Source of the DNA: SIG598 sp045605025
Lineage (GTDB): Bacteria; Bacillota; Clostridia; Oscillospirales; Acutalibacteraceae
Reading direction: 5' to 3'
NCBI GenBank assembly: GCA_045605025.1
Contig: JAZUPE010000018.1
Location: 1-64,000, forward strand
Length of the DNA stretch: 64,000 nucleotides
Made by a program: the position numbers and the translations under genes. Positions 18,014-25,841 of the stretch are shown here, in pieces (position 1 is the first letter of the stretch; every line of letters begins with the position of its first letter). The notes beneath the pieces are model-generated. The model was not told where the DNA came from and did not search any database. It was given only the letters and a program-made list of their open reading frames with translations.

Positions 18014-18943
18014 ATGGCAAAGAAAAAAGAACGCAAAAGAGTAAAAGGCAAGGAATTCTTCAATTATAAAAAGAAGCGCGGTGACCGTACCGACGGCTGG
18101 CGCATCAGAGCGAAGGATCCCATGTTTGACGTTATTCCTCACGCAATGATTGAGCGCAGCGATGCTCAGATCTTCTTTGAGGAGGAAGTTGAGACCGAGG
18201 CGCTGGATAACTTTGTGCGAACCATCCGACGCGATCCCTCTATGGAAATGACCGACCTGTCCCGTCTGGCGGTAGTTATGGCGGCAGTCGTGCGCGCCGC
18301 GTCCAGATATCCCAAAATCACCCGCTTCTGCGCAGGCCGCAAGGTTTATGCACGTGATCATTTCTGCATCTCGCTCACCATGAAGATGAGCATGAGCATC
18401 GATGCCGAGGAAGCCAATATCAAGCCTCACTTCATGCCCAACTACACCCTCAAAGAGGTGTACGACACACTGATGAGCGACCTCAACAAATCCAAGAATG
18501 CCGAAGACAGCGCCACCGACAGCTTTGTGGACAAGATTTCGTCCATCCCTCAGTGGGTTCTGCGGCTGTTCTTCTCCTGGGTGCGTCACAAGGACAACGG
18601 CAAGGGTCTGCCCAAGTCGCTGGTAAACATCAGCCCGTTCCACACCTCCGTGTACATCACCGACATCGGTTCCACCGGAATCAACTCGGTGTATCACCAT
18701 ATCTACAACATAGGAACCACCTCCATCTTCATCTCCATCGGCAAGCGTGGAAAGAAGCTGGTCCTGGACGAAAACGGCAACCCCAAGTACGTCAGCACCA
18801 TCAAGTTCTGCTATGTTGTTGACGAGCGAATTTGTGACGGATTCTACTATGCCAAGGCAGCCCGCTACATCTCCCACCTCCTCAAGCACCCCGAGGAGCT
18901 GCTGGAGCGTCCCGAAGTTGTCAATGAGGATCAGCTCTGCTGA
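18014..18943 (+). CDS. Stand-alone E2/CAT-like acyltransferase, His replaced
   Basis: A 309-residue cytoplasmic protein with a very basic N-terminus (MAKKKERKRVKGKEF) and the fold pattern of 2-oxoacid dehydrogenase E2 catalytic domains or chloramphenicol acetyltransferase. The conserved C-terminal block reads VVDERICDGFYYAKAARYI (about 269-287), followed by HLLKHPEELL, matching the E2 pattern DHRxxDGxxxAxFL. The catalytic His of that motif is Glu271 here, while the Asp-Gly (275-276) is kept. There is no lipoyl or subunit-binding domain, and no E1 or E3 gene is near. So it is either an acyltransferase with altered chemistry or a pseudoenzyme. The start at ATG 18014 has AAGGGAG upstream; an in-frame ATG at 17921 lacks one. 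Confidence 0.68.
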   Translation: MAKKKERKRVKGKEFFNYKKKRGDRTDGWRIRAKDPMFDVIPHAMIERSDAQIFFEEEVETEALDNFVRTIRRDPSMEMTDLSRLAVVMAAVVRAASRYPKITRFCAGRKVYARDHFCISLTMKMSMSIDAEEANIKPHFMPNYTLKEVYDTLMSDLNKSKNAEDSATDSFVDKISSIPQWVLRLFFSWVRHKDNGKGLPKSLVNISPFHTSVYITDIGSTGINSVYHHIYNIGTTSIFISIGKRGKKLVLDENGNPKYVSTIKFCYVVDERICDGFYYAKAARYISHLLKHPEELLERPEVVNEDQLC

Positions 18944-18966
18944 TCTGTCACTCTGCTGATCTGTCA
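18935..18966 (+). repeat. 16-bp tandem duplication at a stop codon
   Basis: CTCTGCTGATCTGTCA occurs twice in direct succession (18935-18950 and 18951-18966). The first copy contains the last codons and stop (18941-18943) of the E2-like gene. It looks like a recent slippage duplication without effect on the protein. Confidence 0.85.
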
Positions 18967-18991
18967 CTGCGCGGACTTTTTGAAAACAAAT

Positions 18992-19028
18992 ACAGCGGTC
19001 GAATTATCTCGGCCGCTGTTTGTATTTA
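18992..19028 (+). terminator. Hairpin after the E2-like gene
   Basis: ACAGCGG (18992-18998) pairs with CCGCTGT (19013-19019), followed by TTGTATTTAT. A weak intrinsic terminator, placed 50 nt after the stop and just ahead of the PP2C ribosome binding site. Confidence 0.55.
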
Positions 19029-19060
19029 TATGTGGATTATTTTTTTTGGAGGAACGAAAA

Positions 19061-19897
19061 ATGAAAACAACTGAAAAACCTGTGGGAACCCTGAGGGCGG
19101 CAGCTGCCGTGAGCCTTGGGCTGGACAGGGAGGAGCACGAGGACAACTTCCTGCTGGACGGCAGGCTGTTAATGCCGTCTCAGGCGCGGAGCATCAGCTG
19201 TGACATCAGCATCTTTGAGCTTCCCGGAGAGACCTATGGCGGTCTGTTCGGCGTGTTTGACGGCATGGGCGGCGAGGAAAGCGGAGAGGTGGCGGCGTAT
19301 ATGTGCGCCTGCTCGGCAGCCTCCCTGCGCTGCAGTCTGCGCGAGTGCTCTCCGTCGGCGGAACGTATGCTGATCCGCGGTTTCTTCGACAGCACTGACC
19401 GTCAGGTGTCGGACAAGGCAGAGGAACTGGGAGCCTCCTGCATAGGTTCTACCGGAGCTATACTGTGGGTACGGGAGGATCAGGTTACTGCCGCCAATCT
19501 GGGCGACAGCCGCATCTACCTCCTGCGTGACGGTGCATTGCGCCGCCTTTCCCACGACCACACCCCTTCGCAGGAGCTGGTGGATGCCGGCGTGTACACT
19601 CAGGAGGAAATGGACAGCTATCCCCGCAGCAGCGCGGTTTCCGGCTTTTTCGGCATGGCACACATCGACCGCAATGTGGAGCCGCTGATCCGCAGCCGGT
19701 TTACCGGAGATACTGGAGATGTATTTCTGCTGTGCAGCGATGGTCTCACCGATACGCTAAAGGAAAATCAGATCGAGGAGATAATGACAGCCTGTGATCA
19801 GCACAATCCCGAGGATATAGCCCGGGCTCTGGTGCAGGCAGCTCTCGATAACGGCGGTGAGGATAACATTACTGCTGTCGTGGTGTGCATGGTGTAA
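19061..19897 (+). CDS. PP2C-family protein serine/threonine phosphatase
   Basis: A 278-residue soluble PPM/PP2C phosphatase that would reverse Ser/Thr phosphorylation using two metal ions. The motifs run in order: EDNFLLDG near residue 27 (first metal-binding Asp), FGVFDGMGGEESGEVAA (about 65-81), AANLGDSRIYLLRDG (about 143-157), RLSHDHT (about 161-167), LLCSDGLTDTL (about 224-234) and GGEDNITAVVV (about 265-275). A strong GGAGG precedes ATG 19061; the frame is open further upstream but without such a site. No Hanks-type kinase partner is next to it, unlike the usual prpC-prkC pair, and the gene stands alone between two hairpins. Confidence 0.93.
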   Translation: MKTTEKPVGTLRAAAAVSLGLDREEHEDNFLLDGRLLMPSQARSISCDISIFELPGETYGGLFGVFDGMGGEESGEVAAYMCACSAASLRCSLRECSPSAERMLIRGFFDSTDRQVSDKAEELGASCIGSTGAILWVREDQVTAANLGDSRIYLLRDGALRRLSHDHTPSQELVDAGVYTQEEMDSYPRSSAVSGFFGMAHIDRNVEPLIRSRFTGDTGDVFLLCSDGLTDTLKENQIEEIMTACDQHNPEDIARALVQAALDNGGEDNITAVVVCMV

Positions 19898-19929
19898 CAC
19901 CTCAACCGTTAGGAATAAGACAAATAAAC

Positions 19930-19969
19930 AGCCGCGCGCCATGCAGAAGTGACTGCGTGACGCGCGGCT
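19930..19969. terminator. Bidirectional terminator between PP2C and flotillin genes
   Basis: AGCCGCGCG (19930-19938) and CGCGCGGCT (19961-19969) form a perfect 9-bp stem. T-rich runs follow on both strands (TATTCTAT on plus, GTTTATTTG on minus), and the two flanking genes converge on it. Confidence 0.75.
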
Positions 19970-20007
19970 TATTCTATCAGACTGTCTTCATTGAGGAAAT
20001 GAAGGAT

Positions 20008-21465
20008 TTATTTGCTCTCAGCGGGAGCGTCCACGTCGGAAGCGGTTTCGGCAGCTGCCTCGGAAGCGACGACTGCAACCGATGAATCAGACTGAATCGC
20101 TTCGGCAGACTGTTCGGAAGGAGAACCGAGGAAGCCGGGCAGATTAAGACCCGCCATGCGGAATGTGTCGCTGAGAGGAGGAATAGCGTTCATCAGACCG
20201 CTGAGGAAACCTGCGGTTGAGTTCTTTCCGTCGGCGCCTGCGCCGCTGTCCCACACAGTAACCTTGTCGATCTTGACGTTCTTGATGGCTTCCACCTGAA
20301 CCTTGACCAGTTCTTCAATCTTGTCGGCAATGATGAGCTGCACAGCGCTCTGGGGATCGCCGCCTGCGGCGTTGACGATCTCGGCAAGACCGCTGGCCTG
20401 CTTGGTCAGGATCTCTTCCATACCCTTAGCCTGAGCCTGCATCTTGGCAAGGATAGCGTCGGCCTCACCCTTTGCCTGACGGCGGGCGACCTCTGCAGCG
20501 GCCTCAGCTTCAATTTCCATGCGCTGCTTGTTGATCTCCGCGGCAACCAGAACGTCTGCCTTCTGGGTGGCAAGCTCTCTCTGGGCACGGGATTCTTCTG
20601 CCTGCTTTTCTGCCTGATAGGATTCCTCCAGAGCCTTCGCCTTGGCTACGTTCTCTGCAGCGATAGCACGGCGGGCAGCCTCGGCCTCGCGCTCACGACG
20701 GGTAGCGTCGGACTGTGCGATGGCAGCCTTGGCTTCGTTTTCACCGTTGACAGCGGTGGCGTTGGCGGAAGCAACGCTGATACGCTCGTCTCTCTGGGCG
20801 TTTGCCTGACCGATGGAACCCTCACGGTTCTGCTCGGCAACGGAGCGCTTGGCGTCGTTGATGGCGCGGGCGGCGGCCTCCTTACCCAGAGCCTCGATAT
20901 AGCCGGACTCGTCGGTGATGTCGGTGACGTTAACGTTGATCAGTCGCAGACCGATCTTCTTCAGTTCGCTTTCCACGTTGTGGCTGACCGCCTCAAGGAA
21001 CTTGTCGCGGTCGGTGTTGATCTCCTCGATCTCCATGGTGGCGATGACCAGACGAAGCTGACCGAAGATGATATCCTTGGCAAGCTCCTGAATCTCGGCC
21101 ATGCGCAGACCGAGCAGACGTTCGGCGGCGTTCTGCATGATGCCGGGCTCGGTGGAGATACCGACGGTGAAACGGGAGGGAACGTCGATACGGATGTTCT
21201 GACGGGAAAGAGCGTTGGTCAGATCCACGTTGATGGAGATGGGGGTCAGATCGAGGTACTGGTAGTCCTGAATGACCGGCCAGATAAAGGCAGCACCGCC
21301 GTGGAGGCACTTGGACGAGACGTTCTTGCCGTCCTTGGAACTGATCTTACCGTAGATGACCATGATCTTGTCCGAGGGACACTTGCGATAGCGGCGCAGT
21401 ATGACAAGGATCATACTGAACGCGAGAACCGCAATGACAGCTAAGGTGATGAAGGCTTCCTGCAT
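20008..21465 (-). CDS. floT: Flotillin family membrane scaffold
   Basis: A 485-residue SPFH/flotillin protein. It has a short extracellular N-terminus, one membrane segment (about 5-24), the SPFH domain (about 28-200), a long Ala/Glu/Arg-rich coiled coil (about 200-350, heptad-like EAEA and REREAEAARR stretches) and a flexible C-terminus. Bacterial flotillins such as B. subtilis FloT organise membrane microdomains and affect fluidity, secretion and sporulation. Its upstream partner is an NfeD-like protein (21516-22166), the classic NfeD-flotillin operon (compare yuaF-floT). The two genes are 50 nt apart under one promoter (22213-22241). AAAGGGG precedes the ATG. The last 30 residues are Ala/Ser/Asp-rich and variable in the family. 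Confidence 0.92.
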   Translation of the reverse strand: MQEAFITLAVIAVLAFSMILVILRRYRKCPSDKIMVIYGKISSKDGKNVSSKCLHGGAAFIWPVIQDYQYLDLTPISINVDLTNALSRQNIRIDVPSRFTVGISTEPGIMQNAAERLLGLRMAEIQELAKDIIFGQLRLVIATMEIEEINTDRDKFLEAVSHNVESELKKIGLRLINVNVTDITDESGYIEALGKEAAARAINDAKRSVAEQNREGSIGQANAQRDERISVASANATAVNGENEAKAAIAQSDATRREREAEAARRAIAAENVAKAKALEESYQAEKQAEESRAQRELATQKADVLVAAEINKQRMEIEAEAAAEVARRQAKGEADAILAKMQAQAKGMEEILTKQASGLAEIVNAAGGDPQSAVQLIIADKIEELVKVQVEAIKNVKIDKVTVWDSGAGADGKNSTAGFLSGLMNAIPPLSDTFRMAGLNLPGFLGSPSEQSAEAIQSDSSVAVVASEAAAETASDVDAPAESK

Positions 21466-21515
21466 AATGGAAATCCCCTTTCTGAATCTCTGATATATTG
21501 TTTTTATGCGTTCTT

Positions 21516-22166
21516 TCAGGCGGTCTTGTCAACAGGCTCGACTATCAGCGTGTTTTCGCCGATGGTGCCGGTCACTCTGACCTTTTCGCCGTAACGGAGC
21601 GCACGGTCTGCGTAGGTAACTGCGGTCAGCTCGCTGAGCTGCCCCTGAAGAATAACATTGACCTTTCCGCTGCCTGCGGAACCGGCGGGGACGGTGATAT
21701 AAACCTCACCGATGCTGCCCACCGCGTTGGCAAGGCGCATGGTGCCGTTGTGCTGAATTCTGGGAATCAGCTTGAAGAACAGCGCCACAAGGAACAGCGC
21801 GGCGATGCCCATCACAAGGGCTATGAACACCGCGAGCAGAGGTGCTGCCCCCAGCTTGATGGCTGCGATGCCTGCCCAGCCGCCCACAGAGAAGAATGCA
21901 ACCATACCGCGCACGGTAAACAGCCGCAGTCCGGTGTCGCCGTCAAAGCCGCCGTCAATCTCGCCGTCGATACCTTCGGGCACATCGGCGTCCATGTCCG
22001 CTGCGTCAGCGTCACCGATGCCGCTGGTGTCACTGTCCAGATCGCCTTCCTCACCGCCCACACCAAAGAGCAGCAGGATGGTCTGCAGCACCAGTATGAC
22101 AGTGGCGGGAATGGCGAAGATGTACATCAGCGCCAGAACAGGGTCACTTCTGAACCACTCTAACAT
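21516..22166 (-). CDS. NfeD/YuaF-like membrane protein
   Basis: A 216-residue membrane protein paired with flotillin. Visible are an N-terminal helix (about 10-35), an acidic Asp/Glu/Gly-rich extracytoplasmic stretch (about 37-75), two further hydrophobic helices (about 85-135) and a C-terminal OB-like domain (about 148-213: GSIGEVYITVPAGSAGSGKV, later RYGEKVRVTGTIGENTLIVEP). This matches the NfeD OB-fold that accompanies SPFH proteins. Likely role: stabilising or modulating flotillin assemblies. A strong AAAGGAGG precedes the ATG. It is the first gene of the operon. Confidence 0.85.
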   Translation of the reverse strand: MLEWFRSDPVLALMYIFAIPATVILVLQTILLLFGVGGEEGDLDSDTSGIGDADAADMDADVPEGIDGEIDGGFDGDTGLRLFTVRGMVAFFSVGGWAGIAAIKLGAAPLLAVFIALVMGIAALFLVALFFKLIPRIQHNGTMRLANAVGSIGEVYITVPAGSAGSGKVNVILQGQLSELTAVTYADRALRYGEKVRVTGTIGENTLIVEPVDKTA

Positions 22167-22212
22167 AATTTACCTCCTTTTACAAACCTCGTGTGAGTCA
22201 CGCGACATAATT

Positions 22213-22241
22213 ATTGTAGCAGGACGAAAACACGTTGTCCA
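22213..22241 (-). promoter_or_regulatory. Promoter of the nfeD-flotillin operon
   Basis: On the minus strand TGGACA (22236-22241) and TACAAT (22213-22218) are separated by 17 nt, about 47 nt upstream of the NfeD-like start. Each hexamer has one mismatch to the SigA consensus. Confidence 0.7.
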
Positions 22242-22339
22242 GTATTTCGACGGTATACGTAATTATTTAAGTTAACATAATAATCAAATTTCAAATACAT
22301 AAAGTAATATGCGGGATGTAAAATACGATTTGTTGCCGA

Positions 22340-23356
22340 CTATATGTCTCTCACGTCAAAACCTGCCGAGCGAATGAGACGGTTGTATACCGCCAGCCCC
22401 ACGCCCTCAGGCGGGCAGCAGCGGGCATAAGCCGTCTTCGCACCGATATCGCTCAGCCTTCGCAGCGCGGCAAACAGCCCGTGAGCCTGAGAGAGCAGAT
22501 CGTCCTCCCGACCATATTCGATGTACGGGATATTCAGTTCGGTTCCGTCACCCTCAAAGCACAGGGCATAAGTTCCGTCCTCCGCGTGAGCGTTGCAGTA
22601 ATCAATATATGCTTCCCTGCTGCCCCGCAGAATAATCACTCTTGCGTCGGGAGCGTAGTGTTTGTACTTCATTCCGGGGGAAGCTGCCTGCTCGCCCACT
22701 GCAAGTTCGCTGAGAACGGCGTGATTTATGTAAACATCTCCGCAGGCGGCCCGTATCATTTCAGGAGTAACGGCACCCGGTCGCAGCAGCTGCGGAACAT
22801 CGCCGCACACTGACACCACAGTGGATTCAAGCCCGACCGAGCATTCGCCGCCGTCCAGCACCGCGTCAATGCGCCCGTCCATGTCGTCGATGACATGAGC
22901 AGCGGTGGTGGGGCTGGGACTACCGGAGAGATTGGCGGAGGGAGCTGCCAGCGGCACGCCCGCAGCGTCGATGATGGCGCGCGCGACAGGATGGGAGGGC
23001 ATGCGCACTCCCACAGTATCAAGTCCGCAGGAGACCTCGTCGGGTATAGCCCTGCCCTTGGGCATGACGATGGTCAGCGGTCCAGGCCAGTACTGAGCGG
23101 CGAGGGACAGAGCGTCTCCGGGTATCTCCGAAACGATGTCCTCCAGCTGTTCAAGGCGGGAGATATGCACGATAAGCGGGTTGTCCTGCGGTCGTCCCTT
23201 GGCGGCAAAGATGGCGGAAACCGCTCTGCCGTCCAAAGCGTTGGCGGCAAGGCCGTATACCGTTTCGGTAGGAATGGCCACCAGACCGCCGTCGCGCAGT
23301 ATTTCACCGGCGGCGCGGATGTCCTCCGGCGATGAAGAAAGCTGCTGTGTTTTCAT
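22340..23356 (-). CDS. tsaC: L-threonylcarbamoyladenylate synthase (Sua5/YwlC type)
   Basis: A 338-residue enzyme of the t6A37 tRNA modification pathway. It makes threonylcarbamoyl-AMP from Thr, bicarbonate and ATP, and TsaBDE then passes the group to tRNA. The N-terminal YrdC domain (about 10-200) shows IPTETVYGLAANAL, KGRPQDNPLIVHI and PSANLSGSPSPTTA. The C-terminal Sua5 domain follows a linker with SPGMKYKHYAPDA, so this is the long Sua5 form. Start: ATG 23356 is preferred; a GTG four codons upstream is possible, and neither has a good ribosome binding site. TcdA, which acts on the finished t6A, is encoded about 1 kb away. A CCCCGCGCGGGG palindrome at 23387-23398 sits just upstream. Confidence 0.93.
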   Translation of the reverse strand: MKTQQLSSSPEDIRAAGEILRDGGLVAIPTETVYGLAANALDGRAVSAIFAAKGRPQDNPLIVHISRLEQLEDIVSEIPGDALSLAAQYWPGPLTIVMPKGRAIPDEVSCGLDTVGVRMPSHPVARAIIDAAGVPLAAPSANLSGSPSPTTAAHVIDDMDGRIDAVLDGGECSVGLESTVVSVCGDVPQLLRPGAVTPEMIRAACGDVYINHAVLSELAVGEQAASPGMKYKHYAPDARVIILRGSREAYIDYCNAHAEDGTYALCFEGDGTELNIPYIEYGREDDLLSQAHGLFAALRRLSDIGAKTAYARCCPPEGVGLAVYNRLIRSAGFDVRDI

Positions 23357-23486
23357 TCTGTTATGCACTCGGTTCGTTGTTGATTTCCCCGCGCGGGGGA
23401 TATATTTACGCCGCGGCGGACAGAATATGCCGCGGTCGATTCAGTTGAGGTAATTTACGCAAAATATCAGAAGATACGCAAAAAGC

Positions 23487-23496
23487 GTGGTATAAT
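23487..23496 (+). promoter_or_regulatory. Extended -10 promoter for the HAD gene
   Basis: GTGGTATAAT with TATAAT at 23491-23496 and the TGn extension. No good -35 is seen. The same GTGGTATAAT string occurs at 30798 and 40443. Confidence 0.6.
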
Positions 23497-23530
23497 GGAA
23501 TCGCTACATCATAACAAGGAGAAATGCGCA

Positions 23531-24298
23531 ATGAAATATCCGGAAATGATTATCTTCGATTACGGCGGCACTCTGCTTTATGAACCTGGGTTTGACCCCA
23601 TGGCTATCGAGCGGGTCACCTTTGAGCATCTGACAGCTAATCCTTCCGGGCTGACTGCGGAACAGATATACGAACATACTCATCAGCTCTTTGAAAAGCT
23701 GGCTGAGCACAGAAAAAACGGCATTGAGATCCATCAGCATCATTTCATGGCACTTGCCTACGAATCGCTGGGACTGGAGTTTGACATTTCCTACAGCGAG
23801 CTGGAGGAGCTGCAGTGGAACGCAGCTTCGCCCGGCGCGGTCATGCCCCATACCGAGGAGTTTCTGGATTATCTCAACGAAGAGGGGATACGCACCGCCG
23901 TCATCAGCAACATCGGCTGGTCGCAGGAAGCGCTCACCCGCAGGCTCAACCGTCTGCTTCCGCGCAATCGCTTTGAGTTTGTCATCGCCTCCAGCAGTTA
24001 CGGCGTGCGCAAGCCCGACCGTCTGCTCTTTGACATAGCTCTGCATAAAGCGGGACTGCCTGCTGACAAGGTCTGGTACTGCGGCGATACTCCTGTGGCG
24101 GACGTGATCGGAGCGCACAATGCGGGCATATTCCCCGTACATTACCTCTGTGAACCTCCCGGAGAAACATACCGTCCGGCAGAATGGTACAATCGCCCGG
24201 CTCTTTGCTTCCAGCGATTTTCAGTACGTGACTGGCTGCAGCTGCAGGGCTATATCAGGCAGATAAAAGACATTATCAATGCCTGCCCCAACGGATAA
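23531..24298 (+). CDS. HAD-superfamily hydrolase
   Basis: A 255-residue cytoplasmic haloacid dehalogenase-like phosphatase. The four HAD motifs are visible: nucleophile region FDYGGTLL (about 9-16), ISNIG (about 131-135), the Lys of VRKPDRLLF (about 162-170) and the acidic YCGDTPVADVIGAHNAG (about 184-200). A helical cap lies between motifs I and II, so it is subfamily I. In motif I the second Asp (DxD) is Gly (DYGGT); a DxGGT form is common in some HAD phosphatases. The substrate is unknown. AAGGAG precedes ATG 23531; the longer open frame starting at 23495 overlaps the promoter. It converges on tcdA with a 10-nt gap and no terminator between. Confidence 0.88.
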   Translation: MKYPEMIIFDYGGTLLYEPGFDPMAIERVTFEHLTANPSGLTAEQIYEHTHQLFEKLAEHRKNGIEIHQHHFMALAYESLGLEFDISYSELEELQWNAASPGAVMPHTEEFLDYLNEEGIRTAVISNIGWSQEALTRRLNRLLPRNRFEFVIASSSYGVRKPDRLLFDIALHKAGLPADKVWYCGDTPVADVIGAHNAGIFPVHYLCEPPGETYRPAEWYNRPALCFQRFSVRDWLQLQGYIRQIKDIINACPNG

Positions 24299-24308
24299 TC
24301 AGACAGTG

Positions 24309-25043
24309 CTACTTTCCGGCGTCAGCTGCATCTGCGGTCAGCATCTTCACGACCTCCGCCGCGCACAGCAATCCTGCTGCCGGAGCGCAGAATGACGCGC
24401 TGCCGGGGGTGGGGCGTCCGCTGTATCGCGCCTCGGCTTCGCCTTTGGGTTCGATGGCAGGCTCCTGCGAATAAACCACACGCAGCGAAGGTACTCCGCG
24501 CTTCTTCAGCTCCTTGCGCATAACACGGGCAAGAGGGCAGAAGGTGGTCTTGTTTATGTCGGTGACCTCAAAACGGGAGGGGTCGAGCTTGTTGCCTGCT
24601 CCCATGCAGCTTATCATGGGCACTCCTGCCTGATAGGCAAGCTCGGCGAGCATCAGCTTGGAGGACACCGTGTCGATGGCGTCCACCACGCAGTCAAAGG
24701 CGGAGATATCCACCTCGTGGGCAGTCTCGGCGGTGTAGAAAATATCCAGCGTGTCGATATTGGCAAAGGGAATGATATCCAGCAGCCGCTCACGGCACAC
24801 GTCCACCTTGCGCCGCCCGATCGCCGCCTGAGTGGAGATTAGCTGGCGGTTGATGTTGCTTCGGGAAACGCTGTCGCCGTCGATGAGCAGCATATTGCAC
24901 ACACCGGAGCGCAGCAGCGCCTCGGCGCACTGACCGCCCACGCCGCCCAGCCCGAAAATGACCACACGGCTGTTCATCAGCCGCTCAAGGGCGGGCTCGC
25001 CGATGAGCAGCGCCGTGCGTGAGAATTCTTCAGGTATCATCAT
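24309..25043 (-). CDS. tcdA: tRNA threonylcarbamoyladenosine dehydratase TcdA
   Basis: A 244-residue E1-like (ThiF/MoeB fold) enzyme that uses ATP to cyclise tRNA t6A37 to ct6A37. Visible: FSRTALLIG near the start, the nucleotide-binding VVIFGLGGVGGQCAEALLRSG (begins near residue 30), the DGDSVSRSNINRQ stretch with the conserved Arg/Asn, FDCVVDAIDTV with the metal-site Asp, and ISCMGAGNKLDPSRF. The start at ATG 25043 is set by the conserved N-terminus and lies 3 nt after the upstream GNAT stop. The frame is open for 57 more codons, but that overlaps the GNAT gene and is not conserved. It is the last gene of a minus-strand run from the SDR gene. Functionally it pairs with the Sua5 gene. Confidence 0.92.
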   Translation of the reverse strand: MMIPEEFSRTALLIGEPALERLMNSRVVIFGLGGVGGQCAEALLRSGVCNMLLIDGDSVSRSNINRQLISTQAAIGRRKVDVCRERLLDIIPFANIDTLDIFYTAETAHEVDISAFDCVVDAIDTVSSKLMLAELAYQAGVPMISCMGAGNKLDPSRFEVTDINKTTFCPLARVMRKELKKRGVPSLRVVYSQEPAIEPKGEAEARYSGRPTPGSASFCAPAAGLLCAAEVVKMLTADAADAGK

Positions 25044-25045
25044 AA

Positions 25046-25777
25046 TCAGTAAACAAAGCCGCCGGTTACACGGAAACCCATCTTCTCGTAGTATCCGCAG
25101 TAGCCGGGCAGACAGAACACATACACCTCGGTGTCGGCAGGGATACGGTTGATGAGGGCACGGCAGCAGGTCGCGCCGCAGCCCTGTCCCTGCAGGGAGG
25201 GAATGGTGGCACACATGGTCAGCAGCGCTATGCCCGAAGCCAGATGAACAGCGGCACAGGAAACGGGGAGAATATCTCTGCGCAGCACGGCAGACATGGC
25301 GGTTCCAGCCTTTGTGCGGCGCAGCATATCGGCGTAGAAAGGCTCAAAGGCGGGCACGTTGAAGCCCAGACCGGGGCACCGCTCCATCACCGAATAAAGA
25401 TCCTCGATGGGAGGAGCAATATCTACATCGTCAGAGCAGGGAGGCATGGCTTCCCTGTCCAGACGCATCACCAGGCCGTCGGCGGCCTCGCCCTTGCGCA
25501 CGGGACGCAGCGCGCCGTTCTTTCCGGCGAGCATCTCCACAAACAGGTCGATCTCCTCGAAGTCGTAGTCGCCCTTCGCGCAGACGGTCAGTCCGTTGTC
25601 AAGACTGCCCACCACGGCGGTGACCTTTTCTTTTTCGTCCACCTGCAGCCAGAACTGAGCAAAATCGTTGCCCAGACCGTAGGTGTTGTATGTAGCCATG
25701 ATCCGGCAGCCGTAGGGGTCGCCCTTGCAGTATTCGGCCATGGTCAGAATGGAATCGTTCTCAACAATTCTAAGCAT
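25046..25777 (-). CDS. GNAT-like N-acetyltransferase
   Basis: A 243-residue protein whose C-terminal half has the GNAT fold: beta strands LASGIALLTMCATIP, the acetyl-CoA binding LQGQGCGATCCRALI (equivalent of Q/RxxGxG/A, about 194-208) and a terminal FCLPGYCGYYEKMGFRVTG strand-helix-strand. The N-terminal about 110 residues are divergent and Glu/Asp-rich. The substrate is unknown. It sits between two M42 peptidases and tcdA in the same direction. A 64-nt gap with a GC hairpin separates it from the peptidase upstream. Confidence 0.78.
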   Translation of the reverse strand: MLRIVENDSILTMAEYCKGDPYGCRIMATYNTYGLGNDFAQFWLQVDEKEKVTAVVGSLDNGLTVCAKGDYDFEEIDLFVEMLAGKNGALRPVRKGEAADGLVMRLDREAMPPCSDDVDIAPPIEDLYSVMERCPGLGFNVPAFEPFYADMLRRTKAGTAMSAVLRRDILPVSCAAVHLASGIALLTMCATIPSLQGQGCGATCCRALINRIPADTEVYVFCLPGYCGYYEKMGFRVTGGFVY

Positions 25778-25803
25778 ATAATTAATCCTATCGGTTATGT
25801 ATC

Positions 25804-25824
25804 GGGCGGCGGGTGACGCCGCCC
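25804..25824. terminator. Intercistronic GC hairpin
   Basis: GGGCGGCG (25804-25811) and CGCCGCCC (25817-25824) form a perfect 8-bp stem with a 5-nt loop in the gap between the M42 peptidase and GNAT genes. On the minus (coding) strand no U-tract follows, so read-through or partial termination is likely. Confidence 0.45.
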
Positions 25825-25841
25825 GTATTATTTTCTGTCAA

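Noticed and set aside
18980..19060. Longer start for the PP2C gene
   Set aside because: The extra 27 codons cover a terminator hairpin; GGAGG lies before ATG 19061.
24309..25214. N-terminal extension of TcdA to 301 residues
   Set aside because: The extra 57 codons overlap the GNAT gene and do not match the family start; ATG 25043 fits.
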